Shown in pieces: positions 16,028 through 23,352 of a DNA stretch of 64,000 nucleotides. The first letter of the stretch is position 1, and every line of letters begins with the position of its first letter. The translations under genes and the position numbers were made by a program. The stretch is from an uncultured Clostridia bacterium (GTDB lineage Bacteria; Bacillota; Clostridia; Christensenellales; Borkfalkiaceae). The notes below the pieces were generated by a model. That model searched no databases. It was not told the DNA's origin and was given only the letters and a program-made list of their open reading frames with translations. Location of the stretch: positions 62,001 to 126,000 of the forward strand of contig CAKQMB010000007.1 of NCBI GenBank assembly GCA_934254825.1, written 5' to 3'.

Positions 16028-17071
16028 TTAATTGCTTTTGCGCATTTGTGCTATTACTTCCGGGCTTACCGCACCCATATAGCAACCTTCGTCCCAACAT
16101 ACGAAATCGTCAAAGAGCAGTAATTTTTGATCTTCGAGTCCGATAGGCCCGGCAATATCGTCGTCCATAATGTCCGAGATAAAATATTGAGGCAGCCCGC
16201 GACTATACACAATCTTTTCGCCGCTCTTTTCGATATATTTGAGTATGTACGCAATGGCTTCGCCTATATGCGAGCGAGTATCTATCTGTCGAAAGTCGTT
16301 TCGACCGAAATGCGTGTTAAAATAGTCGTTCTGATACGTTATCTGCCTTTTACGTTCCGAAAAACTGTAACTTTCCACTTCGTCCATACGTCCCGGCATC
16401 GTTCCGTCGGGGATATAAAATATGCCGTGGAAGTGTAGGCGTTGCTTTTTCGGACTGCGTTCCCATACGCCGATGTATTTCCAACCCTTGCGGTTGCACA
16501 AATGTCCCAGCATAACGCGCAGTTTCTTTCTGAACGATTCTTCCGTATGAATAGCGTCGTTATACGTTATCGTGACGAAATAGTTGAAGTTCTGTAAGTT
16601 GGCTTTGCGTATCATTCGGATTCGCCTTGAAACGAGATTTCTATACTTTCGCTCCATATTCAACGTAACGTATTTGTCCGTCGATTCTTCGTCTTTGAAG
16701 AACGGTCGCATACCTTCCGTTATGAAGCGTTTCCTTGCCGTTTTCGGCAGTTTCAGGCTGTCGGTGTAAAACTTATCAAAGAGTTGCTTTTTCGTCATTG
16801 TAACCGTTTTTACGGGCTTTGACGGCGGTTTGTTTTCGTTTGGCGTTTCCGTCGTTTCTTGCGCTTCGATTTCGGAATTTTCAACCGTAATTTCTTCGGA
16901 CGGACTTTCCGCTGTTTCTTCCGCGGGGATTATTTTTTCGCCGTTTTCGTCTTGCGTAACGGTTATTTCTTCTTCGGCTTTTTTCGGTCGTCGCCTATAC
17001 GGTCGTTCGGTGTGGGGAATTGCAATATAATGACTGCCGTCGAAATAGACTTTTGTTTCTCCGTATGGCAT
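16028..17071 (-). CDS. HUH rolling-circle replication initiator (ORF2/G2P-like)
   Basis: 347 aa. Three motifs of HUH endonucleases appear in order: FVTITY at residues 165-170 (motif I), the metal-binding HFH at 213-215 in RLHFHGIFYIP (motif II), and a candidate catalytic tyrosine (Tyr275 or Tyr279) in AIAYILKYIEK (motif III). Residues 30-90 are a Glu/Thr-rich low-complexity linker. It should nick one strand at the element's origin and start rolling-circle replication. The start follows GAGGAGGTG, and the upstream ATPase gene stops only 1 nt before it, so translation is coupled. Confidence 0.85.
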   Translation of the reverse strand: MPYGETKVYFDGSHYIAIPHTERPYRRRPKKAEEEITVTQDENGEKIIPAEETAESPSEEITVENSEIEAQETTETPNENKPPSKPVKTVTMTKKQLFDKFYTDSLKLPKTARKRFITEGMRPFFKDEESTDKYVTLNMERKYRNLVSRRIRMIRKANLQNFNYFVTITYNDAIHTEESFRKKLRVMLGHLCNRKGWKYIGVWERSPKKQRLHFHGIFYIPDGTMPGRMDEVESYSFSERKRQITYQNDYFNTHFGRNDFRQIDTRSHIGEAIAYILKYIEKSGEKIVYSRGLPQYFISDIMDDDIAGPIGLEDQKLLLFDDFVCWDEGCYMGAVSPEVIAQMRKSN

Positions 17072-17072
17072 A

Positions 17073-19187
17073 TCACACCTCCTCGTTGCGGTAAAGACCG
17101 TTTATGAAATAACTGTTTTGCGCTTTCAGTTCGTCAACGCTTGCTTTTTCGGTCGCGTATTCGAGATAATCCGCAAGTCCGACGTCCGTTTTGCTTGCCA
17201 AATCGTTGAAATAGTCCGAAAAACAGTCGGTAGTAAAACGGTTGCGGTATATCTTGTAGTTCATCAAAAAATACCGCTTGTTTTCCGCCTTGCCGTCCAT
17301 CGTTCCGCGTTCCTTTTCGATTTTTACGATAGAATAACCGTAACGGTTGTAAATCCGAGCGTTACGTTTCCATATCCAAGCCGTAACCGACTTCAGAAGA
17401 TACACGAGCAAAGTATTGTCGCCCCGACGGTAACGAAAATCATAATATAGGGCTATAAAGCGATTAAACGCCATTTCGGACAGCATATCCTCGATAGTAT
17501 AAAACGGCAAGGCAAGTTTCGTATCCCCGGCGGAAACGATATTCACGATGTCGCAGAGATCTCTTGCGTCCGCGCCCCAACTTTCCGGGCGTTGTTCGTC
17601 GGTAAAGACTTTTATAAACGGAAAATTATCTACCGTTGCAGAGTGTCGGCACATTTTAAGCCACGAATTGAAAAGGTCGTTCTTCTGATTGGTTTCATCG
17701 TTCTTTTTCTTGACTTCTTTGAGTTCGAGGTTGTTTCCGCGTTCTTTGCCTATTTCCGTAACCGCTACAACCCCGAATTCAAAACTGCCGGCTTTCGGAT
17801 TGTTTTCCAAAACCTTTTTGCCAAGCCGTAACACGTCGAAATCCAGAATATGCGAATGTCGGCTACGCCGCTTTCCGTCCGAGAAGAAGTCCAACGCCCA
17901 CAACGGAAAATTACCGTCCGACAGCAAGCGGTTGTCCGTTCTTACCGAATAATTTGCAACGATAAGGCTTGTTTCGAGAACGTATATGAAAAACGCCTGC
18001 GCATAGGTAGAGAGGACGTCGAATAGTTCGCTCGTTTTCAGTGTGTCGTCGTATGTAAGACCGTATTTTCGACTGTCATATCCGAATAATTGCAAGTTGT
18101 CGTTACCGTGTTTTTCGTAACGTATGCGTTTTTTCGTTACAAATTCTTTTGCCGTCGCAAGGTTATACACCGTGCCGTGTTCCATACAGGCGACGAGTTC
18201 TTGCTCAAAACATATCCACGGAAAGTACGGAAACTTCATATCCGCTTTCTGTAAGATATCGAAAGCCTTTTGCCTAAACATTGCTTCCTGACTTAACGCC
18301 ATATCCGTAATCATGGTCGTTTTCCGTTTACCCATACTTCCGCACGTCATTGAAACGATAGGCAGTTCGTTTATAAAGCCGCAATTCTTCGCTTCGTATT
18401 TGCGTAGTTTGTTAAGGGCGAATTTCTTACGCCAACGCTCGAATAAAACGTAGGCGATAATGATAAATCCCCACCATGAGCAGAACCGAAAGAACGGTTG
18501 CAAATCCCGAACGAGTTTTACGATTTGCGTGTATATTCCTACGAAATCGAAAGACACGGCAAAGTAGAAATAATATGCGAAAAACGCTATTACAATACTT
18601 GCGAGATTTAAATGAAACGCCCACATAACGAGCCACGAAATCCACATCCACGAGTGTTCGCGTAAAAACTCTATATAACCGCAAACAAACCGCTTTGTCG
18701 GTTGATAGGTTACGGCGGATATTTTCTTGAACGCACGCAAAGGAAGGGTGTCTACGTCGTAGTTGTTATTGCCTATTGCATACAGCCGTTTTACGGCTAT
18801 AATCAGCAATAAAACGCATGGCAGAAGTATGGTCAAAACCTTTGCCAGAACGCTTGCTTTTTGTCCCGTTGCACCAAGCCAAGATAGGAAGTTTTCTTTG
18901 CTTACGAGCGTTCTAAAATATGTCGCCGCATTGCTTTTGAAACCCTCTACGTCGGACGGCAAAATAGTTACGCTGTCGATTATTTTTGAGTAGTCCGTCA
19001 CGCTCGGAAGTCCTTCCGTTTCAAAACCGAATAATACGCAGAAATAATACTTAAAACTGCCGTATAAGTCGATTAAAGCCTCTTTGTAGCGACAATATGA
19101 GAGTGGGAACACGAACACGCCGAGCAAAATAAATGCCGTCGTAAGGGCTATCGTAAGCCATATATTAAGCCGTCGTTGCCACTTCAT
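17073..19187 (-). CDS. Polytopic membrane P-loop ATPase (Zot/pI-like or coupling-protein-like)
   Basis: 704 aa. Hydrophobic segments at about residues 9-29, 116-133, 183-218 and 238-256 precede a cytosolic part with a divergent Walker A GSMGKRKTT (283-291). A hydrophobic strand ending in acid, FGVVAVTEIG, is a Walker B candidate. Filamentous phages carry a membrane assembly ATPase (pI/Zot) next to their replication gene, and conjugative elements carry coupling ATPases; the sequence does not decide between them. ATG 19187 follows GGAGGTG; a longer frame with a TTG start and GGGAGG is possible. Confidence 0.65.
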   Translation of the reverse strand: MKWQRRLNIWLTIALTTAFILLGVFVFPLSYCRYKEALIDLYGSFKYYFCVLFGFETEGLPSVTDYSKIIDSVTILPSDVEGFKSNAATYFRTLVSKENFLSWLGATGQKASVLAKVLTILLPCVLLLIIAVKRLYAIGNNNYDVDTLPLRAFKKISAVTYQPTKRFVCGYIEFLREHSWMWISWLVMWAFHLNLASIVIAFFAYYFYFAVSFDFVGIYTQIVKLVRDLQPFFRFCSWWGFIIIAYVLFERWRKKFALNKLRKYEAKNCGFINELPIVSMTCGSMGKRKTTMITDMALSQEAMFRQKAFDILQKADMKFPYFPWICFEQELVACMEHGTVYNLATAKEFVTKKRIRYEKHGNDNLQLFGYDSRKYGLTYDDTLKTSELFDVLSTYAQAFFIYVLETSLIVANYSVRTDNRLLSDGNFPLWALDFFSDGKRRSRHSHILDFDVLRLGKKVLENNPKAGSFEFGVVAVTEIGKERGNNLELKEVKKKNDETNQKNDLFNSWLKMCRHSATVDNFPFIKVFTDEQRPESWGADARDLCDIVNIVSAGDTKLALPFYTIEDMLSEMAFNRFIALYYDFRYRRGDNTLLVYLLKSVTAWIWKRNARIYNRYGYSIVKIEKERGTMDGKAENKRYFLMNYKIYRNRFTTDCFSDYFNDLASKTDVGLADYLEYATEKASVDELKAQNSYFINGLYRNEEV

Positions 19188-19311
19188 ACAGCACCTCCGA
19201 ATTTGTGTTTTCCTGCGGTATTTGCTTTGCCGTACTCTATGACCTATAAATGAAACTCGAAAAATATCCAATTCAATGCCTCCCGATAGGTGAATTATCT
19301 TGCAGAATTTT

Positions 19312-19338
19312 GTTCGCCTATTAAAGCAATAGGTGAAC
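19312..19338. repeat. 11-bp hairpin in the intergenic segment before the ATPase gene
   Basis: GTTCGCCTATT (19312-19322) pairs with AATAGGTGAAC (19328-19338) with one G-U pair. A further inverted pair, GATAGGTG near 19275 and CACCTATC near 19360, flanks it. There is no T-run, so it is not a typical terminator. The gap 19188-19489 holds no gene. Confidence 0.5.
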
Positions 19339-19416
19339 AAATCCATAGCCTTCGGACACCTATCGAGAGTATTTACGAATTTTATTATTTTTCTGACCGT
19401 ACAAAAGCAAGGTACA

Positions 19417-19492
19417 TTGACTTTACTACCGTTTTATGGTATAATAAACATAATATTTGAGCCGTCTATTGCTTTAACAGACGGCTTTTTTA
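19417..19492 (+). ncRNA. Promoter followed at once by a terminator: possible ~40-nt RNA
   Basis: A near-consensus promoter (TTGACT 19417-19422, 17 bp, TATAAT 19440-19445) is followed within 15 bp by a strong terminator: AGCCGTCT (19460-19467) pairs with AGACGGCT (19479-19486), then T6. A transcript from about 19452 would be only ~40 nt and would touch the 3' end of the convergent integrase gene. The hairpin may also terminate integrase transcripts. It could be a tiny regulator or a deletion remnant. Confidence 0.45.
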
Positions 19493-20425
19493 GTTGAAAA
19501 TTTTGCCGAGTTTATTCATCATATCCTGCTTGTGTTCCATAAGCGAATGGGCGTATCTGTTCAGCGTTACCGTAGCGTTTTTATGCCCCAATATCTCCGC
19601 CAATGTTTTCACGTCCATTCCGCATTCCAAAGCGCGTGTAGCAAACGTATGCCGAAGTGAATGAAAACCTTTACGCTCGATATGCAAACGCTTTTGCAAA
19701 AGTTCAAAAGTTCTCTGATAAGATCGCACCGTAGGCGGCTCTCCCTTTTCCGATTCCACAACATATTCCGAAATGCTTTTCCTTTTATACTCTTTCAAAA
19801 CGGGAATCAACTGCTTCGGAAGCGGAATCATTCTTTTGGAAGAAGTTGTTTTCGGCAAGTCTGTAATCCGGCAAAGATTCCCTTTTTCATCTCGTCCGTC
19901 GTGGCAAGTTTTGTTCACCGCAAGCGTTCCTTTCGTGAAATCAATATCCGACCAAGTAAGCGCAAGCAATTCTCCGATACGCAAACCCGAATAAAGACAA
20001 ATCACGATCCCGATAAATTTCCGTTTCTTACTCGATAACGCCGCCTGCTCTATCTTCTTCTGTTCGGCAAGCGAAAAACAGGATACTTCTTTCTCTTTCG
20101 TTTTCGGTCGTCTGATTTTGTCTGTCGTGTACTCTTTCAGCTCTCCGAGCGTATACGCAAGTTTCAGAGAGTTCTGAATAACCGTAATAATCCCGTTTAC
20201 GGAATTAGCCGCTAACCCCTTTCCGGTTGTCAGATTACCCGACTGCATAAGTTCGGTAATATACTTCTGTATGACGATGGGCGACAGTTCTTCAAGCTCG
20301 TACTCGCCCAACTTTACCTTCAAGTGCTTTTCGATAATTTCCGAATATCTTTCGCACGTTTTCGTTTTAGACGAAGGCTCTATGTAGTTCGCAAACCATA
20401 CGTCCAACCATTCTTTGTATTTCAT
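19490..20425 (-). CDS. Tyrosine recombinase / phage integrase
   Basis: 311 aa. It has the SAM-like N-terminal domain (PIVIQKYITELMQSG) and the catalytic domain with Arg in SGLRIGELLALTW, the HSLRHTFATRA box (HxxR) and LGHKNATVTLNRYAH leading to the nucleophilic Tyr. All family residues are present, so it should be active. ATG 20425 follows AAAGGAG; a TATAAT lies about 30 bp further upstream. It should integrate the adjacent element. Confidence 0.93.
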   Translation of the reverse strand: MKYKEWLDVWFANYIEPSSKTKTCERYSEIIEKHLKVKLGEYELEELSPIVIQKYITELMQSGNLTTGKGLAANSVNGIITVIQNSLKLAYTLGELKEYTTDKIRRPKTKEKEVSCFSLAEQKKIEQAALSSKKRKFIGIVICLYSGLRIGELLALTWSDIDFTKGTLAVNKTCHDGRDEKGNLCRITDLPKTTSSKRMIPLPKQLIPVLKEYKRKSISEYVVESEKGEPPTVRSYQRTFELLQKRLHIERKGFHSLRHTFATRALECGMDVKTLAEILGHKNATVTLNRYAHSLMEHKQDMMNKLGKIFN

Positions 20426-20509
20426 TGAAAACTCCTTTCGATTTACTGTTATTATTATAATTTTTCTCACCGTAAATAGGAAATCACCCCTCGAAACGGC
20501 ATAAAAAAA

Positions 20510-20591
20510 GAGAGAACATTTATCCTTGTTCTCTCCTATGTTTTTTATATTAAATTAAAAAGTCGGATGTTCTTTTACGAATATCCGACTT
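20510..20591 (-). terminator. Two terminators in tandem after the LRR lipoprotein gene
   Basis: On the minus strand the first hairpin pairs AAGTCGGAT (20560-20568) with ATCCGACTT (20583-20591). The second pairs GAGAGAACA (20510-20518) with TGTTCTCTC (20527-20535) and is followed by T7. They overlap or follow the lipoprotein stop and insulate the integrase promoter. Confidence 0.75.
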
Positions 20592-21259
20592 TAAGCTATC
20601 ATTTGAAGGCTGTTTTCTATGTTATTTGGTGTTTTTTGTTGTGTTTTTCGGAAATCCCTTTCACTATTGATTGCATATTCTTCGGTACTTATTACGCTGT
20701 CGGGTATTGTTATGTTTATCAGGCTTCTACACCCTTCAAAAGCCCAATTTCCGATACTTGTTACGTTGTCGGGTATTATTATGCTTGTTATGCTTCTACA
20801 TCCATAAAAAGCGGAAGCTCTGATAATTGTCACAGGTTTGTTATTGTATGTTGCGGGTATAACTATTTCCGTCGGATATGTTTCTACGTCATAGTCGTCA
20901 CATTTTGCAACGGAATAACCACTGCCATCATCGAGTAAGGTAAATTTAAACCACTTTGCGTCCGTAGGCTCTATATCTTCATCTATTTCGCTTTCGGACG
21001 TGCTTTCAGGTGAGCTATCGCTTTCATTTTCGCTTTCCGACTCGCTTTCGTTTTCGCTTTCTTTTAAGCTTTCCGAAGCATTTACGCTTTCGCTATCTTC
21101 CGTATCGCTTTCAGGCGAATTATCGTTATTGTCAGAAGCAACGGAATAGTGACTTCCGTCATTTTGAGAATTGTCGTCCGGTTTGCTCGGAACACACGCA
21201 CTCCCGACAAGAGAAGTAATAATAATCAACACAATCAATACAAAAATACTTCTTTTCAT
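20591..21259 (-). CDS. Lipoprotein with Ser/Glu-rich linker and short BspA-type LRR
   Basis: 222 aa. The signal peptide ends in SLVGSAC. Residues about 40-95 are a Ser/Glu/Asp repeat linker (SESENESESESENE). Only about two BspA-type repeats follow (VTIIRASAFYGCRSITSIIIP and NVTSIGNWAFEGC). After ITIPDSVIS the sequence turns into an unrelated tail ending at the terminator stem, so the C-terminus looks truncated or shifted out of frame. The linker resembles that of the large lipoprotein at 53898-56914. Probably cell-surface exposed. Confidence 0.78.
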   Translation of the reverse strand: MKRSIFVLIVLIIITSLVGSACVPSKPDDNSQNDGSHYSVASDNNDNSPESDTEDSESVNASESLKESENESESESENESDSSPESTSESEIDEDIEPTDAKWFKFTLLDDGSGYSVAKCDDYDVETYPTEIVIPATYNNKPVTIIRASAFYGCRSITSIIIPDNVTSIGNWAFEGCRSLINITIPDSVISTEEYAINSERDFRKTQQKTPNNIENSLQMIA

Positions 21260-21374
21260 AATCTTATCTCCTTTCTATCGTATTATAAATCATTTGCAAA
21301 AAGCTGTCAATCATTATAAAATCAATTTACAAACAAACATTCAAACCACTTAAATTTTAAACAGATAAATTTAA

Positions 21375-21485
21375 TTCAGGTTAAGCGCAATTCACCTTGC
21401 AATTACGCTTTCAAAATTAAGCGATAAAGATAAAAAACTGATAAGCGATCTGGCAAAAGCTCTTTTGAAGATACAAAACAGTTGA
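21375..21485 (+). pseudogene. C-terminal remnant of a small coding sequence
   Basis: A 36-codon open stretch without a start codon reads LSKLSDKDKKLISDLAKALL and ends in a stop at 21483-21485. Its composition is protein-like (charged amphipathic helix), similar to C-termini of small regulators. The rest of 21260-21837 holds no gene; it has a hairpin with a copy of the 17-mer repeat at 21517-21533. Confidence 0.3.
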
Positions 21486-21837
21486 AAATTTTGATAATAA
21501 AAAGCAAAAAACCGCCTATAAGTCGATTATCGGGCGATTTTTTAAAAGAATAACAAAAAGACTATTCTAAGTTTGAAAAAATAAGGATAGTCTTTTTTTA
21601 TTTTATATACTATATGTCTCCACACATAAACGGACAGATTTGTCCTCTTCCGTCGGCTTCGCCGCCACCTTCTCCAAGGGGAGAAGGCAAGGAAAATTTC
21701 GACTTACGCAAAGACTTTTACTTACCCATCATCAGTCGCTACGCGCCGGCTTTCCCCGAAAAAGTATAACGCCTTGAAAAAAGCAGGGCTGCTTGGAGAA
21801 GCCTTTCATTACCCTCTTTCCCCAACAGGAGAATTTT

Positions 21838-22572
21838 TTATTGAGCCGCTTCCTTAATCGAATCGGGTTTCTTATTTTGCTCTAAAACGAAAAGCCCGGC
21901 GAATTTCGGGAAGGTCGGCTGAAAATCGAAAAGATTATCCAAAAGCTTCGAGAAAAAGCCTATTATCGTTCCGTTGATAAGAGCCATAACGAGCGTTCCC
22001 CAGCCTATTCCTTCGATTTTACCGAAAAACGCGAAAGTCATAATCACGCTTGCCGTAAGGCACGAAAGATCGACGATTGTTTTTAAAATCGACAGTTTTA
22101 TCGAATATCTCACCGAAACGGCTTTCACGAAAAAGTCGTACACCTGAGGATATAGATAGGTTTTGAAAAACAACGCGATGGAAAAAGAAGTTAAAATTAC
22201 GCCGCACACAAACATTACTATTCTGAGCCACAAATCGAAGCTCCCCGGCGGGGTTACGGACGGGTCGAAACAGGGGATTTTTCGCCACAAATCGAGTACG
22301 AAACCGTAAAAAAGGCAAGTTATAAAGGAAAACAGATACGCAACCTTGAATTTACGCAATACCACGCACAAAACGATAAATAATCCCGCCTGAATGACGT
22401 ATTCTGCCTGACCGAAAGTAAGAACGCCCGTTTTTAAACTCAATAAATACGCGGGGGCGACGATCATCGAAATTCCGAAATCTGCGGCGGTGAGCATCGC
22501 AACGGCGAAAGCAAGCAGAATTATTGCGACAAAATAGGTTATCTCGCTTGAAATTTTAGGTTTTTTCTTCAT
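21838..22572 (-). CDS. YczE/YitT-like polytopic membrane protein
   Basis: 244 aa, about six membrane segments. The N-terminal block LTAADFGISMIVAPAYLLSLKTG is typical of the YczE/DUF6198 family, whose substrate is unknown. ATG 22572 is chosen for its GGAG site; the frame extends upstream to 22707, but that part overlaps a terminator hairpin in the leader. Expression is probably controlled by the attenuator described separately. Confidence 0.8.
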   Translation of the reverse strand: MKKKPKISSEITYFVAIILLAFAVAMLTAADFGISMIVAPAYLLSLKTGVLTFGQAEYVIQAGLFIVLCVVLRKFKVAYLFSFITCLFYGFVLDLWRKIPCFDPSVTPPGSFDLWLRIVMFVCGVILTSFSIALFFKTYLYPQVYDFFVKAVSVRYSIKLSILKTIVDLSCLTASVIMTFAFFGKIEGIGWGTLVMALINGTIIGFFSKLLDNLFDFQPTFPKFAGLFVLEQNKKPDSIKEAAQ

Positions 22573-22646
22573 TTTTATTCTCCGTTTTTCTTTTTTATCG
22601 TAAGAGTATGAGGGCGACGTCTTCTTATCTTTTTTGCATAAAAAAA

Positions 22647-22753
22647 CGCCGCACACCCGATTTAAGGTGTATGGCGAAAAATGAGTTTCTATCTCAGAAA
22701 AATCCATACCGATTTTGTAATTTCAGTATACTCCGATGTTATTCGATTGTCAA
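22647..22753 (-). promoter_or_regulatory. Promoter and attenuator leader of the YczE-like gene
   Basis: Promoter on the minus strand: TTGACA (22748-22753), 17 bp, TATACT (22725-22730). About 50 nt into the transcript, CGCCATACACC pairs with GGGTGTGCGGCG (22647-22676) and is followed by T7, a full intrinsic terminator before the gene. Near the 5' end GTATGG can pair instead with CCATAC of the terminator stem, giving an antiterminator, with a small TGAG/CTCA hairpin between. This is the layout of a small riboswitch or protein-controlled attenuator. No known class was recognised. Confidence 0.6.
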
Positions 22754-22865
22754 CGAATTTTATATATTTTGTTTGAGAACTTCCTCATCGGTTTTAATAT
22801 GTTTTACCTGAAAAAAATGTTAAACGGGGAAGCCGTTCTATAACAATTTACCGTTTACATAAAAT

Positions 22866-22889
22866 GCGGGCGATCAATGTTCGCCCCTA
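22866..22889. repeat. Single copy of the GGGGCG...CGCCC palindrome family
   Basis: GGGCGA (22868-22873) pairs with TCGCCC (22881-22886). The same pattern occurs near 38.9, 44.7 and 59.25 kb. Confidence 0.6.
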
Positions 22890-22967
22890 AGTTTCCTTTG
22901 ATACAAGGATTATTTCTACAATATTTTGTTGTATTTGCAACGATTTTAAAGAAAAACAGAAGTTAAA

Positions 22968-23285
22968 TCAGTTGAAATCGAAAACGCGGACGAGGTGCGG
23001 CTGCGCGCCCGTTTCTTTGTCGAGCGGCATATCCATGACGTCTTTCATATATTCGTTCCACTTTTTTACGATCTCGCTTTCCGATTGGACTTTCGCGGCA
23101 AAATTTACCCCCTTTTCGCATTCGTAATAACCGAAAATATCGTCGCCGTCAAGCCAGATAGAGTAGTTTTTAATTCCCGCGGCAAACAAAACGGCTTTCA
23201 TTTCCTGCCATATTTCATCGTGACGTCTGATATATTCCTCTCTTTTTCCCTTTTTAAGTTTTGCTCTCCAAGCGTATTTTTCCAT
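22968..23285 (-). CDS. rhaM: L-rhamnose mutarotase family protein
   Basis: 105 aa, normal length. The N-terminus YAWRAKLKKGKREEYIRRHDEIW and the block GIKNYSIWLDGDDIFGYYEC match the RhaM/YiiL family, which interconverts anomers of L-rhamnose. Residues corresponding to the catalytic Tyr, His and Trp are present. No other rhamnose gene is nearby, so its physiological sugar is uncertain. An AAGGAG site overlaps the end of a long hairpin. Confidence 0.88.
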   Translation of the reverse strand: MEKYAWRAKLKKGKREEYIRRHDEIWQEMKAVLFAAGIKNYSIWLDGDDIFGYYECEKGVNFAAKVQSESEIVKKWNEYMKDVMDMPLDKETGAQPHLVRVFDFN

Positions 23286-23299
23286 ATATATGCTCCTTG

Positions 23300-23347
23300 T
23301 TTCGGCGGCAGGCGGTTGCGACGTTTCCCAACCGCCTGCCGCCGAAA
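23300..23347. repeat. Perfect 19-bp hairpin between addA and rhaM
   Basis: TTTCGGCGGCAGGCGGTTG (23300-23318) is exactly complementary to 23329-23347 around a 10-nt loop. Neither strand has a T-run, so it is not a standard terminator. On the minus strand the rhaM ribosome site follows directly. Confidence 0.65.
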
Positions 23348-23352
23348 ATAAT

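Larger units (their letters stand above)
14879..20425 (-). mobile_element. Compact rolling-circle/integrase element, inovirus-like
   Basis: Four genes on one strand: tyrosine integrase, polytopic P-loop ATPase, HUH replication protein and an HTH regulator, with hairpin-rich non-coding segments. At about 5.6 kb the size and the Rep plus membrane-ATPase pairing fit integrated filamentous phages (inoviruses). No coat protein could be identified, so a small integrative RCR plasmid or ICE relative is also possible. Attachment sites were not found; the limits given are those of the outermost genes. Confidence 0.6.

Noticed and set aside
22647..22753. TPP or preQ1 riboswitch, because of a CTGAGA string in the leader
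   Set aside because: The segment is too short and lacks the other conserved parts of either class; left as an unassigned attenuator.
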